The notes: generated from the sequence alone by a model not told the origin. A stretch of 64,000 nucleotides of DNA from Acidovorax radicis N35 (GCF_000204195.1 NZ_AFBG01000021.1:186001-250000); one strand, 5' to 3'; shown: positions 42,880-52,245, counted from the first letter of the stretch. Made by a program: numbers and translations.

Positions 42880-44044
42880 GAAATTGACACTCCTGCGCCT
42901 TGTATCGACGGCGCTGATTGTAGGAACGCTGGTGGCCTGCTCCAGCCCTCCGCCCGCAAGCCCCTCCCGCACCCCGGCCATCCCGGCGCCCTTTCCGTCG
43001 TTGCCGCCCGGCGCAGTGGTGCTGCCGGGCGACACCGGCCCGCTGCCTCCGCCGATGGCCCAGCCCAAGAGCCGCTGGGTGCCCGTGCGCTGGGCCGAGC
43101 TGCCAGGCTTTACCGAAGACGCGCTGCACGAGGCCTGGAACGCCTGGATCAAAAGCTGCGAACGTCCCCAACCCCCTTTCACCGCGCTGTGCAGCGAAGT
43201 GCGCCAGCTGAGCATCGCCACCGCCGACGAGCAACGCGCCTGGCTCATCGCCCGGCTGCAGCCCTACCGCGTCGAGGCGACCGACGGCAATGCCGAAGGC
43301 CTGCTCACGGCCTACTACGAGCCGATGATGGAGGCCACCCGCCAGCCCGGCAATGGTTTTACCGTGCCCATCTACCGCGTACCGACCAGCCTCGGCGCCC
43401 GCAAGCCCTGGTACACGCGCCAGCAGATCGAATCGCTGCCCGAGGCGCAGGCCGCGTTGGCAGGCCGGGCCATCGCCTGGCTGCGCGACCCGGTCGAATC
43501 GATGGTGCTGCACATCCAGGGCTCGGGCCGCCTGCGCATCGCCGAGGCCGACGGGTCGGTGTCGCTGGTGCGCGTGGCCTACGCGGGCACCAACGACCAG
43601 CCCTACCAGAGCATCGGCCGCTGGCTGCTGGACCAGGGCTACACGCGCGACGCGACCTGGCCCGGCATCCGCGCCTGGCTGGCGGCCAACCCGCAGCGCA
43701 CCAACGAGCTGATGTGGACCAACCCGCGCTACGTGTTCTTCCGCGAGGAGCCGCTCAACCCCCTGGACGCCGGCTTCGGCCCGCGCGGCGCGCAGGGCGT
43801 ACCGCTCACGCCCGGCCGCTCCATCGCCGTGGACCGCCAGAGCATCCCGTACGGCACGCCGGTGTGGCTGGCCTCCAGCGGCCCACAGGTGCAGCTCAAC
43901 CGCATGGTGATGGCGCAGGACACCGGCAGCGCGATCCTGGGCGCGGTGCGGGCCGACTTCTTCACGGGCTGGGGCCCGGAGGCCGGGGACATTGCCGGGC
44001 GCCTGAAGCAGAACCTGCGGCTGTGGGCGCTGTGGCCCCGGTGA
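42878..44044 (+). CDS. mltA: Membrane-bound lytic murein transglycosylase A
   Basis: 388 residues with lipobox VAC (LLRLVSTALIVGTLVACSSP), a proline-rich linker, then the MltA domain: LTAYYEPMMEATRQ, the DPVESMVLHIQGSGRLRIAE core, and the C-terminal 3D domain with SIPYGTPVWLAS, VMAQDTGSAILGAVRADFFT, which holds the catalytic Asp. It cleaves the glycan strands of peptidoglycan from the outer membrane. No clear Shine-Dalgarno sequence precedes the ATG at 42878, which overlaps the start of the divergent small gene. A family-A repeat follows the stop. Confidence 0.95.
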   Translation: MKLTLLRLVSTALIVGTLVACSSPPPASPSRTPAIPAPFPSLPPGAVVLPGDTGPLPPPMAQPKSRWVPVRWAELPGFTEDALHEAWNAWIKSCERPQPPFTALCSEVRQLSIATADEQRAWLIARLQPYRVEATDGNAEGLLTAYYEPMMEATRQPGNGFTVPIYRVPTSLGARKPWYTRQQIESLPEAQAALAGRAIAWLRDPVESMVLHIQGSGRLRIAEADGSVSLVRVAYAGTNDQPYQSIGRWLLDQGYTRDATWPGIRAWLAANPQRTNELMWTNPRYVFFREEPLNPLDAGFGPRGAQGVPLTPGRSIAVDRQSIPYGTPVWLASSGPQVQLNRMVMAQDTGSAILGAVRADFFTGWGPEAGDIAGRLKQNLRLWALWPR

Positions 44045-44045
44045 T

Positions 44046-44098
44046 TTTTAAGAGATTTTGGCTGCTAGCGCTTATTGGATAAGCGCTAGGAGCTATTA
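44046..44098. repeat. Comamonadaceae hairpin repeat, copy 6
   Basis: TTTTGGCTGCTAGCGCTTAT, a TGG loop and ATAAGCGCTAGGAGCTATTA form one of the least degenerate copies; AGCGCTTAT/ATAAGCGCT pair perfectly. It lies just after mltA and before the convergent small gene. Confidence 0.9.
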
Positions 44099-44159
44099 AA
44101 TCAAGAGCAAACTCTCCAGCAGCCCCCACGCACCGGCGTTCAGCGGCTGGCTTCCACGT

Positions 44160-44606
44160 TCACGGGCACGGCACCCTCATCGCTTCGGTCTCCACCCGCT
44201 GGGCCGCAGCCGCTGCGGCGAAAGCCATCGCCGGGGGCACGGTCACGGTGCGCAATTGATCGCCTTCGATGCGGTACTCGTACTCGCGCGTGGTGCCCAC
44301 CATCTCCGTCCTGAAGGTGCTGCCCGCCATGGTGGCCGCATACACCTGGGGGCGGACGAGCTGGTACCGGTACGTGGTGGTGGCTGCTCCGCTGGTGGTC
44401 TTGCAGGTCGATTCGAACTGGTCCTCCTTGAACTGCAGGGTGCAGCGGCCCGAGGTGTCTTCGGCCTTTTCGCCATCCTGGGTGGTCAGCACGATCTTGG
44501 CGGCGCGCCAGCAGCCGAGGAGAGCGGGGTCGGGGGTGGCGGCGTGGACACAGGGGATGACCAAGGTCAGCCAAAAGACCGGCCAAGAGCGTGCGAAGCA
44601 ATTCAT
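44160..44606 (-). CDS. Hypothetical secreted protein
   Basis: 148 residues. The signal peptide MNCFARSWPVFWLTLVIPCV is predicted to be cut after VHA. The mature part (ALLGCWRAAKIVLTTQDGEK, CTLQFKEDQFESTC, YRYQLVRPQVYAATMAG, REYEYRIEGDQLRTVTV) reads as a small beta-rich, lipocalin-like domain with four Cys. I do not recognise the family. The ATG at 44606 is chosen over one at 44642 because it leaves a proper signal peptide. It is convergent with mltA. Function unknown. Confidence 0.7.
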   Translation of the reverse strand: MNCFARSWPVFWLTLVIPCVHAATPDPALLGCWRAAKIVLTTQDGEKAEDTSGRCTLQFKEDQFESTCKTTSGAATTTYRYQLVRPQVYAATMAGSTFRTEMVGTTREYEYRIEGDQLRTVTVPPAMAFAAAAAAQRVETEAMRVPCP

Positions 44607-44675
44607 GTGGACTGAAGTTTGAATTCGATGACAAGTCAGCAATACCGAAAACCCAAGCGAAGCTGAAGCGGTGAA

Positions 44676-44993
44676 TTAAGAATCTGGATCACCAAATATG
44701 AGATGCATGACGTGAGAAAGCTCCAACTGATTGCAGCCGCGCGAGCTGATACCGCCACGCAGGTTTGGCACGCCCAGCTCCCAGCCATCCTCGATGTCCG
44801 AGTAGTAAAGCAGCTGTTCTTGGTACTCGGCCACAACATAAACGAACTCACCCGGCGTATCCGCTACTGGTACTGAACGTGAAGTAATACGGATAGCATC
44901 AAATTTCTGCCGATGTAGCGGGTGTACCGCCGCCAAGCCATCAGCGAGGAGCTGTTCGACCTCTTCAAGCGTCGCGGATTGCCAAATCGTCAC
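44676..44993 (-). CDS. Hypothetical protein, low-GC, possible immunity-type protein
   Basis: 105 residues, not recognised. The sequence (MTIWQSATLEEVEQLLADGL, DAIRITSRSVPVADTPGEFV, YVVAEYQEQLLYYSDIEDGW, CNQLELSHVMHLIFGDPDS) is acidic and soluble, with the alternating strand/helix character and acidic surface often seen in small orphan immunity proteins; that is an impression, not an assignment. Base composition is about 52% GC, against about 65% on both sides, and codon use is less biased, which points to recent acquisition. It is 12 bp from the end of the MFS gene. Confidence 0.65.
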   Translation of the reverse strand: MTIWQSATLEEVEQLLADGLAAVHPLHRQKFDAIRITSRSVPVADTPGEFVYVVAEYQEQLLYYSDIEDGWELGVPNLRGGISSRGCNQLELSHVMHLIFGDPDS

Positions 44994-45005
44994 GCGAAAA
45001 TCCTT

Positions 45006-46799
45006 CTACTCCACCGCCCACCGCGTCACCCGTGGCGGCGCATCCCCCACATGGAACGCGAGCTTGCGGTCGCGCAGCGCCACGTCGGACGCCGTCACCC
45101 GGTCGAAGCGCCGCAGGTGCTCCGTCCACGACTCGTCCTCGATGCGTTCCACATACCGCGCGGGCTGGCTGATGTCGTGCAGCAGTTGCCAGGCCAGCGC
45201 GCCCTGGCGCAGGCGGCTGCGGCGGCTCTCTTGCATCACCGCGCGGAATTCGGTGGCACGCGTGGGGTCGATGAAATACTCGATGGTGACCACCACATGC
45301 CCCGTGCTCGGCGGCGCGTCGGCCACGGGCGCCTTGAAGGCGCGCGAGGGACTCAGGTCCTCCTCCATGCTGCGGTCGGCCACCAGGCGCTGCACCAGCA
45401 GCATGGCCACCACGCCGGTGCCCGCGGCAATGCCCAGGCTCACGTGCACGTCGCTGAGGGTGGCCACCTGGCCCCACACCGCGGCGCCGAGCGCGGTGGC
45501 GCCCATGATGGCCATCTGGTAGATCGACATGCCGCGTGCACGCACCCAGTTGGGCAGTGCGAGCTGGGCCGATACGCTCAACGAATTGGCCGTGGTGATC
45601 CACGCCATGCCGGCCACGAACATCGCGGGCACGGCCACATACACGTTGGGCGCCACGGCCATCACACCGGTGGCAGCGGCCTGCAGCATGGTGCCGCGCA
45701 TCACCAGCACATCGCGCGCCATGGCCTGGCGCAGGCGCGGCAGGAACATCGCGGCCGTGATGGCCCCCGCGCCCATGCTGGCCAGCAGCAGCGTGAAGGT
45801 GCCTGCACCGCCGCCCTCCAGGCCCCGGGCCAGCAGCGGCAGCAGGGCCAGCAGCGCGGTGGCGTGCAAGAAGAAGATCGAGATGCGCCACAGCACGGCG
45901 CGCATGCGCGGCGACTGCCGCACGAACTGCAGGCCCACGCGCATGGCGCTGGGCAGCCTTTCGCGGCCCAGCGGACTGGGCACGTGGGTGCGCTTCCAGC
46001 GCATGATGACCAGGCCCGAGATGATCGACAGCACGGCATTGAGCACGAACACCCAGGCGCTGCCCGCACTGGCGATGATGGCGCCGGCCAGCAGCGGGCC
46101 GATGATGCGCGATGCGTTCATCGCGACGCCGTTGAGGGCCAGCGCGGCCGGCAGCTGCGGGCGGCTGACCAGCTCGGGCACGATGGCCGCGAACACCGGC
46201 CAGCGCATGGCCAGGCCGATGCCGTTGGCAAAGGTGAGCATCAGCAGCAGCGGCGCCGTCATGCCGCCGGCCATGACGAACACGCACAGCACCAGCGCCA
46301 CGGCCGCCACCCAGAACTGCGTGGCGATGAAGTAGCGCCGCCGGTCCAGGATGTCGGCCAGCGCGCCGCTGGGCAGGCCCAGCAAAAAGACGGGCAGGGT
46401 GGAGGCCGACTGCACCAGGGCCACGAGGATGGGCGAGGTGGTGAGCGTGGTCATGAGCCAGGCGGCCGCCACGTCGTTCATCCACATGCAGGTGTTGGCC
46501 GCCACCCAGGTGAGCCACAGCATGCGGAACACCGGCACGGACAGCGGGGCAAACGGCGAGAGGGATGCAGCCTGGCTCAGCTGCGCCGCGCTCTGGTCGA
46601 GCTGCGCGGCAACGGATTCTTCGGTGCCCTGCGCGACCGCGGCGCGGTCGGCGGCGGACGCGTCGCCGGTCGACCCGCGCGCTGCGGCATCGGCAGCGGG
46701 GGTCAGGTCAGGAGCGGGGATGGGCGCAGTGCTGCGCGTGCTTTCGTGGGACGGCGAAGGTGGCATGTCTTCGCATTGTGCGACGGTTGGAGCGGCCAT
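45006..46799 (-). CDS. MFS_3-family exporter with C-terminal ABM-like domain
   Basis: 597 residues. An N-terminal disordered tail of about 80 residues rich in Ala, Ser and Pro precedes twelve membrane helices (FRMLWLTWVAANTCMWMNDV, then SGALADILDRRRYFIATQ, the MFS loop). The last 100 residues (VVVTIEYFIDPTRATEFRAV, QGALAWQLLHDISQPARYVE) look like a dimeric alpha-beta barrel of the antibiotic-biosynthesis-monooxygenase type, as in the PF05977 family (EntS-like exporters). The start is ATG 46799; 46766 is an alternative. Substrate unknown. Confidence 0.87.
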   Translation of the reverse strand: MAAPTVAQCEDMPPSPSHESTRSTAPIPAPDLTPAADAAARGSTGDASAADRAAVAQGTEESVAAQLDQSAAQLSQAASLSPFAPLSVPVFRMLWLTWVAANTCMWMNDVAAAWLMTTLTTSPILVALVQSASTLPVFLLGLPSGALADILDRRRYFIATQFWVAAVALVLCVFVMAGGMTAPLLLMLTFANGIGLAMRWPVFAAIVPELVSRPQLPAALALNGVAMNASRIIGPLLAGAIIASAGSAWVFVLNAVLSIISGLVIMRWKRTHVPSPLGRERLPSAMRVGLQFVRQSPRMRAVLWRISIFFLHATALLALLPLLARGLEGGGAGTFTLLLASMGAGAITAAMFLPRLRQAMARDVLVMRGTMLQAAATGVMAVAPNVYVAVPAMFVAGMAWITTANSLSVSAQLALPNWVRARGMSIYQMAIMGATALGAAVWGQVATLSDVHVSLGIAAGTGVVAMLLVQRLVADRSMEEDLSPSRAFKAPVADAPPSTGHVVVTIEYFIDPTRATEFRAVMQESRRSRLRQGALAWQLLHDISQPARYVERIEDESWTEHLRRFDRVTASDVALRDRKLAFHVGDAPPRVTRWAVE

Positions 46800-46860
46800 G
46801 GTGCGTGCGGCGCGGAATAGCCACCTTGGCGGAGCGCCGCACCATCACAACACGGCACGG

Positions 46861-48393
46861 TCACACCGCATCGCGCGGCGAATCCGGCGCACGGCTCGCG
46901 GGTTCCATCGCCGGTTGGCTCGCTGGTTTCGTTTGCCGCATCAGCAGCCAGGCCATGAGCCCCAGTGCGCCGACGCCGGCCAGCAGCACCGCCCACAGCA
47001 CCCAGCTGCGCGTGGACAGGCCGTCGCTGGCTGCGGCTGCGGCCACCAGCGGACCACCCGCGGGCTTGCCGCCGGTGATGTCGGCCCGAGCCACATCGGC
47101 CAACGCCAGGGGCAGGGTGTTCTCCTGCTGAGGCTGGTAGCCCGGCACCAGGCTAGCCAGGGGCAGGAACGCGCTCGCAGCCGCACTGGCGCCGGGCAAG
47201 CCGGCCGCCAGGGTGAAGGGGCCCTGCCCGCTGGCCAGGAACACCAGCTGGGCCGGCTCGAACTGCAGCGCCAGCTCGGGCGCGGCGGCAAAGCCGGCCG
47301 ACCTCGCGTCGGCCTCGATCTTGACCTCGCGCACCGAGGCGCCACCCAGCTCGACCGGGGCGTTGGTCTGCTCCTTGCCGCCCGTGGACATGCGGTACAC
47401 CGTGGCGCTGGCCAGGTGCGCCCAGGGCTGCTCACGGTCGTTGCGGCCCAGCACGCGCACCGGAAGCAGCACATTGCTGCCTTGCGGCGTGATCTTGAGC
47501 GCTGCGACCGGTGTGGCAAACGGCAGCGCAAACACCAGCTCGCGCGGGTTGTTGCCCAGCGGCGGCACGGCCATGCTGGCGCTGACGCGCTCGCGCGGGC
47601 CCATGCCGCGCGAGGTGGCCAGCGTGGCGCCACGCAGCGTCACGGCGGCGTCGCCCCAGGTCACGCGCAGGTAGTGGTCCTTGAGGTCGGCCCGTTGCAG
47701 GTCGATGTGCTCACTGCCCAGGCGGCCCGGTGCCGCTGAGGGCGCTGTCGTGGTCGTGGGCGTGCCCGCCGCGTCAGCGCGGTACAGCACCGTCTCGGCC
47801 AGCGGTCGCCAGTTCTTCAGGTCGCGGCTGGCCTGCACCGTAAAGGTCACCGGTTGGCCCGCGGGCAGATCGGCGTCCAGCGCCATGCGGGCCACGGGCA
47901 GTTGGACGCTGCGCGCGTCCAGCAGCGCGCCGCGCACGGTTTGCGCGCCGACAGGAGCAGCCGTTCCCGCCGTGTCGATCTGCACCACGCGCCGACCCTG
48001 TTGCTCCTCGATGCGCAGCGACAGGCCTTCCAGCCCGGCCTGCCCTGGCGTGCCGGGCCCGCCCAGGATGGGATAGGCCGGCAACACCACCGATTCCTCC
48101 GGCGCGCTGGCTGCGGCCACGCCGGCCAGCGCCATGGGCACCGGCTGGCCTGCGCCGTTGAAGAGGCGCACGTCGGCATAGCCCGGGTTCTGCAGGCGCA
48201 CCAGCACCTCGGCGGGCAGCACGACGCGCTGCAGCGGCGCATCGGCCGCCAGCGTGACAGGGATGCGGATGGCGTAGGCGGCCGGGCTGTTGGCATCGGC
48301 CGCCGCCTGGACACCCCCGGCGGCCAGGGACAGGGCGGCAGCGGCCAGCCATGCTGCTACGGGCCGCGGCAGGTGGTGACGGGGAGACTTCAT
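46861..48393 (-). CDS. DUF3999 family membrane-anchored protein
   Basis: 510 residues: signal peptide (WLAAAALSLAAGGVQAAA), a long beta-rich periplasmic region (YADVRLFNGAGQPVPMALAG, SRDLKNWRPLAETVLYRA, DHYLRVTWGDAAVTLRGA) and one C-terminal membrane helix (WVLWAVLLAGVGALGLMAWL). DUF3999 is found beside DUF2339 in many proteobacteria; here it overlaps that gene by 4 bp and follows it. The function of the pair is not known; an envelope or polysaccharide role is a guess. Confidence 0.88.
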   Translation of the reverse strand: MKSPRHHLPRPVAAWLAAAALSLAAGGVQAAADANSPAAYAIRIPVTLAADAPLQRVVLPAEVLVRLQNPGYADVRLFNGAGQPVPMALAGVAAASAPEESVVLPAYPILGGPGTPGQAGLEGLSLRIEEQQGRRVVQIDTAGTAAPVGAQTVRGALLDARSVQLPVARMALDADLPAGQPVTFTVQASRDLKNWRPLAETVLYRADAAGTPTTTTAPSAAPGRLGSEHIDLQRADLKDHYLRVTWGDAAVTLRGATLATSRGMGPRERVSASMAVPPLGNNPRELVFALPFATPVAALKITPQGSNVLLPVRVLGRNDREQPWAHLASATVYRMSTGGKEQTNAPVELGGASVREVKIEADARSAGFAAAPELALQFEPAQLVFLASGQGPFTLAAGLPGASAAASAFLPLASLVPGYQPQQENTLPLALADVARADITGGKPAGGPLVAAAAASDGLSTRSWVLWAVLLAGVGALGLMAWLLMRQTKPASQPAMEPASRAPDSPRDAV

Positions 48394-51338
48394 GACAGTG
48401 ATTCCTCTTGCGCCGGGGTCACAGGTGCCGCAGGTGCGACCGGTGCCACGGGCGCGCCCGGCGGAGCATCCGGCGCCGCACGGGGCGCGGCCTTGGGCGG
48501 CAGCGGCGCGAAGTAGCCCACCACCAGCATCAGCACACCCACGGCGATGAAGGCAATGATGCGTTCGGCACCACCCGCGTTGGACAGATCAATCAGCAGC
48601 AGCTTGACCACCACCAGCCCCAGCAGGCCTGCACCCACCAGCCACAGCGGCCGCTGCGCGCGGCGGTGCGCCAGTACCATCATGCTGAGCGCCAGCAGCG
48701 TCCACAGGATGGCGTAGCCGGTCTGCACGACGAAGCTGTCGAACAGCGCCGAGGCATCCCAGCGCACGCCGAAGAAGTGGTGGGCCACGCGCAGCCACAC
48801 GGTGTTGATCACGATGAACACCAGCAGCGCCAGCGCTGCCAGCGCATGCCGGCCGGTCACCCAGCCCGCGTGGGCAGGCTGCGGCAGCGCCGACACCAGC
48901 ACCCGCCGCCAGAACACCAGCCCGCCCAACGCCAGCGCCAGCGTGAGGTCGGTGGGGTTGAGCAGCGGGATGTACGGCAGTGGTGCGGTGTGGCCCGACG
49001 AATGCACCGCAGCGACCAGCGCACCCCAGAACACCATCACCGCCAGCGGCAGCGCCGCCAGCCAGTAGTAGGCCTCGGCATGCGGGTTGAGCGGCCAGGG
49101 CAGCGCTGCGCGCGCCGCAGGCCGGTTGCCGCGGCCGGCCCACAGCGCCAGCGCCATCAGCACCGCAATGGCGCTGACCAGCATGACCACGCCGGCCCAC
49201 GAGGTGCGCCACAGCTCGGCCTTGCCGATGCCGGACCACAGGCAGTCGGCCAGCAGAAAGGTCACCAGCCACGCCGTGGCGGCATGGAACCAGCCGAAGG
49301 CCGACATGCGCGCTGCGGGCTTGCCGTCTCCAGCAGCCGCCGCCTGCAGGCGGTCGGTCTGGCGCAGCATCCACACATGCAGAGCCAGCACCACCGGCCA
49401 CACGGCCCAGGCGGGCGTGGCCAGCACGCGGTAGCCGTCGCCCACCTGCGCGACAAAACCCAGCGCCAGCACGGCGATGGTGCCGCGCGCCGGCCAGGTG
49501 GCCACGGCCCAGCGCGTGCGCAGGCCCAGCACCATCGACAGCGCGGCGCTGAGCACGACGGCCAGCATGGCCAGCAGTTCGATGACGCGTTCGGAGAACA
49601 CCGGCACGGGCCACTGGCCCGCCTCCAGGCCGGGCACGCGCCGCGTGATCTCAAGCAGCCAGGCGAGGCACCAGAAGGCAAAGCCGTAGAGATAGGCCGG
49701 GCTGGACAGCCGCGCCTCCACACCCGCATAGCCCTTGGCCCAGGTCGAGCCGCTGTGCGGCAGCGGCTTGCGCAGCCACCAGGCCAACAGCAGCGCTGGC
49801 AGCGCGATCAGCAAGGCGCCCAGGAACGCCGGGTTGATCAGCGGCAGGGCCGAGATGCTGGATACGCCGTCCATGAAGGCCAGCATCGCCACACCCTGCA
49901 GCACGATGCCGAAGGCGCGCGGCATCCAGCGGGCCTGGCGCATGCCGACCCAGAAGGCGCCAGCGCCCTCGAGGGCCCACACCGCCGACGTCCATTGGGC
50001 GTCCAGCGCCAGCGGCACGGCCAGCGTGGCAAAGCCCACGCCGATGGCAATGAAGCATTCGATCAGCAGGCGGTAGCTTGCGAGTGCGCGGCGCACCAGC
50101 ACCATGGCGGCCAGCAGGTACAGCGCGGCAAAGGCCACCGCCGAGAAGGCAGCGCCCAGCTCGAAGGGCTGCGCCAGCCCGGCCTGCAGCCCAAAGCCCA
50201 CCAGCGGCGTGCCGAACACCAGCATGGTGTCGACCGCATTGCCCAGCTTGGTGGGCGTATTGCGTGCGTACAGGATGGCGGCGAACAGGTAGATGAGCAC
50301 AAAGACCGCGAGGAAGGGCTGGGTGCTGGCGTACTGGTCGGGCACGTACTTGAGCACGCCCCAGGCCGAGGCCACGCCGAAGGTCGCCACAAAGCCCACC
50401 ACGTTCAGCACGCGCCACGAGCGCTTGTAGGCGATGAACAGAATGGCCAGGTTGAGCAGGGTGTAGTAGCTGAACAGGCCCACGTGGCTGCCTTGGCCCG
50501 TGGACAGCAGGATGGGCGCCGCAAAGCCACCGGCAAACGCAGCCACCGCGAGCGAGCGCGAGTCCTGCAGCAACGCCAGCGCGCAGCTGGTGGCGCAGAC
50601 CGCGATCATGAGCGCGAAGGCCAGCGTGGGCGGCAGCAGCCCGTAGAGCCGGAAAGCCGCAAACACCGTGAGGTACATCACCGCCACGCCGCCACCCTGC
50701 AAGGCCAGCGCGAAGGCCGGTTTGTCGGTGCGCTTGCGGAAACCCACCACCAGCAGCGCAATGGCCACGCCGGCAATTGCGGCCAGGCGGAATTCGACCG
50801 GGAACAGGCCCGCCGAGGCTGCGTACCGCGCCAGGAAGGACAGGCCGATGAACAGGATCACCAGCCCGACACGCACGATGGTGTTGCCGCCGAGGAACCA
50901 GTTCTTCGCGGCCAGCACCGCTTGCTCGATGGCGTTGGGCGTTCTGGGCGGCGCAGGAGCACGGGGCTGTGTGGCAGGTGGTGGGACAGGCGGCAAGCCC
51001 TGCGGCGTGAGTTCGCCAACCCACTCCGCATCGACCTCCTCAATTGGACTTTCACTCGCGGCAGGCATGGCCACGACCGGCACAGGGACTGGTGCCACCA
51101 CGGGTGCAGCGGGCGCCCGGTCTCCAGCCAGGGTAGGCGTCGTAGCCACTGGTACAGGGTTGACGGCGGGTTTCGCGGCCTGCGCCTGCAACTCGCTGCG
51201 GATCGCAGAGCGGACGGCCCAGCGCAGGGACAACCCGGCAAAAAAGCCCAGGATGCCGCCGACGTAGGGCCCGAAATCGCCGTAGCCGCCAAACCACGAG
51301 CCCAGTACCGCGCCCCAAAAAATGCCCCAGAAGATCAT
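48390..51338 (-). CDS. DUF2339 family polytopic membrane protein
   Basis: 982 residues. A glycine-rich N-terminal helix (FGGYGDFGPYVGGILGFFAG), a proline-rich cytoplasmic linker of about 100 residues, then more than twenty membrane helices starting at WFLGGNTIVRVGLVILFIGL, which is the DUF2339 signature region. It begins the DUF2339-DUF3999 pair. No catalytic motif is visible. Its helix density suggests a transport or membrane-scaffold role, but nothing in the sequence decides this. Confidence 0.9.
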   Translation of the reverse strand: MIFWGIFWGAVLGSWFGGYGDFGPYVGGILGFFAGLSLRWAVRSAIRSELQAQAAKPAVNPVPVATTPTLAGDRAPAAPVVAPVPVPVVAMPAASESPIEEVDAEWVGELTPQGLPPVPPPATQPRAPAPPRTPNAIEQAVLAAKNWFLGGNTIVRVGLVILFIGLSFLARYAASAGLFPVEFRLAAIAGVAIALLVVGFRKRTDKPAFALALQGGGVAVMYLTVFAAFRLYGLLPPTLAFALMIAVCATSCALALLQDSRSLAVAAFAGGFAAPILLSTGQGSHVGLFSYYTLLNLAILFIAYKRSWRVLNVVGFVATFGVASAWGVLKYVPDQYASTQPFLAVFVLIYLFAAILYARNTPTKLGNAVDTMLVFGTPLVGFGLQAGLAQPFELGAAFSAVAFAALYLLAAMVLVRRALASYRLLIECFIAIGVGFATLAVPLALDAQWTSAVWALEGAGAFWVGMRQARWMPRAFGIVLQGVAMLAFMDGVSSISALPLINPAFLGALLIALPALLLAWWLRKPLPHSGSTWAKGYAGVEARLSSPAYLYGFAFWCLAWLLEITRRVPGLEAGQWPVPVFSERVIELLAMLAVVLSAALSMVLGLRTRWAVATWPARGTIAVLALGFVAQVGDGYRVLATPAWAVWPVVLALHVWMLRQTDRLQAAAAGDGKPAARMSAFGWFHAATAWLVTFLLADCLWSGIGKAELWRTSWAGVVMLVSAIAVLMALALWAGRGNRPAARAALPWPLNPHAEAYYWLAALPLAVMVFWGALVAAVHSSGHTAPLPYIPLLNPTDLTLALALGGLVFWRRVLVSALPQPAHAGWVTGRHALAALALLVFIVINTVWLRVAHHFFGVRWDASALFDSFVVQTGYAILWTLLALSMMVLAHRRAQRPLWLVGAGLLGLVVVKLLLIDLSNAGGAERIIAFIAVGVLMLVVGYFAPLPPKAAPRAAPDAPPGAPVAPVAPAAPVTPAQEESLS

Positions 51339-51680
51339 GCCGACCGCTCCCTCGTTGGAGCCCCTGTGGACAGGCTGGCTGCCTGTGCTCGAAGGGGACC
51401 GTAATTATTTGATGGACCCACCAGAAAACCGCCGGCATCACGTGCACCATGGCCAAGAGCCCCGGCCGTGGGCACGGGGCAGACAGCCTGCGGGGCGTGG
51501 TGGTGGATGCGGCGCGCGCGAAGCCTCGATAGCTCCGCCCGTGGTTCAGCAGGCTTATACAGCACACCATGCCGTGGATCGGCGCCCTAACGCCTTGTTA
51601 CGTTCGATGGCACGGCTCGGCGCGCTGAGCGCGTGCGCGGGGGCATGGGCCGCCGCACCAATGGCTGTCTTGATCGACCT
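51339..51680. other. Intergenic region with no recognisable gene
   Basis: About 340 bp upstream of the DUF2339 gene. It probably holds that gene's promoter. GC stays high and the frames that stay open show no coding character I can support. A family-A repeat copy follows directly. Confidence 0.4.
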
Positions 51681-51726
51681 CTAACGCTTATCTAGCAAGC
51701 GCAAAAAGCTATAAAAAACATAGCAT
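51681..51726. repeat. Comamonadaceae hairpin repeat, copy 7
   Basis: CTCTAACGCTTATCTAGCAA, GCGCAAAAAGCTATAAAAAA is a degenerate copy of the family-A element. It lies directly after the Lrp-type gene (minus strand), where it can act as terminator. Confidence 0.7.
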
Positions 51727-51729
51727 TTA

Positions 51730-52212
51730 TCACTTGGCACGCACCAGGTGCGTGAGCGGCAGCGCCCCACTGGCCTTGACCTCGCCCAGCGAGAAGCTCG
51801 TGTGCATGTCTTTCACATTGGGCAGGTTCAGCAGCACGTCGCGCGCAAACTGCGAAAAGCTGTCGAGGTCACGCGCCACCACTTGCAGCTCGAAGGTGCC
51901 GGTGCCGCTGATGTAGTGGCAGGAAACCACCTCGGGGATCTGGCGGATGGCTTCCTCCATGGCGCGGGTGAGGTTGCCGGTGCTGCGGTCGGCGTCCAGC
52001 CGCACAAAGGCCAGCACCCCGAGGCCGATCTTGTGCCGGTCGATCTCGGCACGGTAGCCCTTGATGAAGCCTTGCTCCTCCAACGCCCGCACACGCCGCC
52101 AGCAGGGCGCGGCCGACAGGCCTACGCGCTGGGCCAGTTCGGCGTTCGTCAGCCGGGCGTCAGCCTGCAGCTCATTGAGGATGGCGATATCGAATTTGTC
52201 GAGAGTATTCAC
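51730..52212 (-). CDS. Lrp/AsnC family transcriptional regulator
   Basis: 160 residues. An N-terminal winged helix (LDKFDIAILNELQADARLTN, VGLSAAPCWRRVRALEEQGF) precedes the RAM/AsnC ligand domain (VLAFVRLDADRSTGNLTRAM, SCHYISGTGTFELQVVARDL). It is divergent from the indolepyruvate oxidoreductase gene, an amino-acid-related target. A perfect palindrome lies 13 bp before its own start, in the shared control region. The effector is probably an aromatic amino acid, inferred from context. Confidence 0.92.
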   Translation of the reverse strand: MNTLDKFDIAILNELQADARLTNAELAQRVGLSAAPCWRRVRALEEQGFIKGYRAEIDRHKIGLGVLAFVRLDADRSTGNLTRAMEEAIRQIPEVVSCHYISGTGTFELQVVARDLDSFSQFARDVLLNLPNVKDMHTSFSLGEVKASGALPLTHLVRAK

Positions 52213-52224
52213 AAAACAGCCGTG

Positions 52225-52245
52225 CTGAGAAAGATCCTTTCTCAG
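52225..52245. promoter_or_regulatory. Perfect palindromic site between the Lrp-type and indolepyruvate oxidoreductase genes
   Basis: CTGAGAAAG and CTTTCTCAG are exact mirror images around ATC. It is 13 bp from the regulator start and 156 bp from the oxidoreductase start, the expected position for an autoregulatory and divergent-control Lrp site. Confidence 0.65.

Noticed and set aside
44140-44634. An alternative minus-strand frame over the secreted hypothetical protein
   Set aside because: It lacks a signal peptide and is Arg/His/Pro-rich; the chosen frame has a signal peptide and sensible composition.
48408-51404. A 998-codon open frame antisense to the DUF2339 gene
   Set aside because: It is rich in Gln, His, Arg and Gly with no domain, the usual mirror of a high-GC gene. 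The minus-strand frame has a clear membrane-protein pattern.
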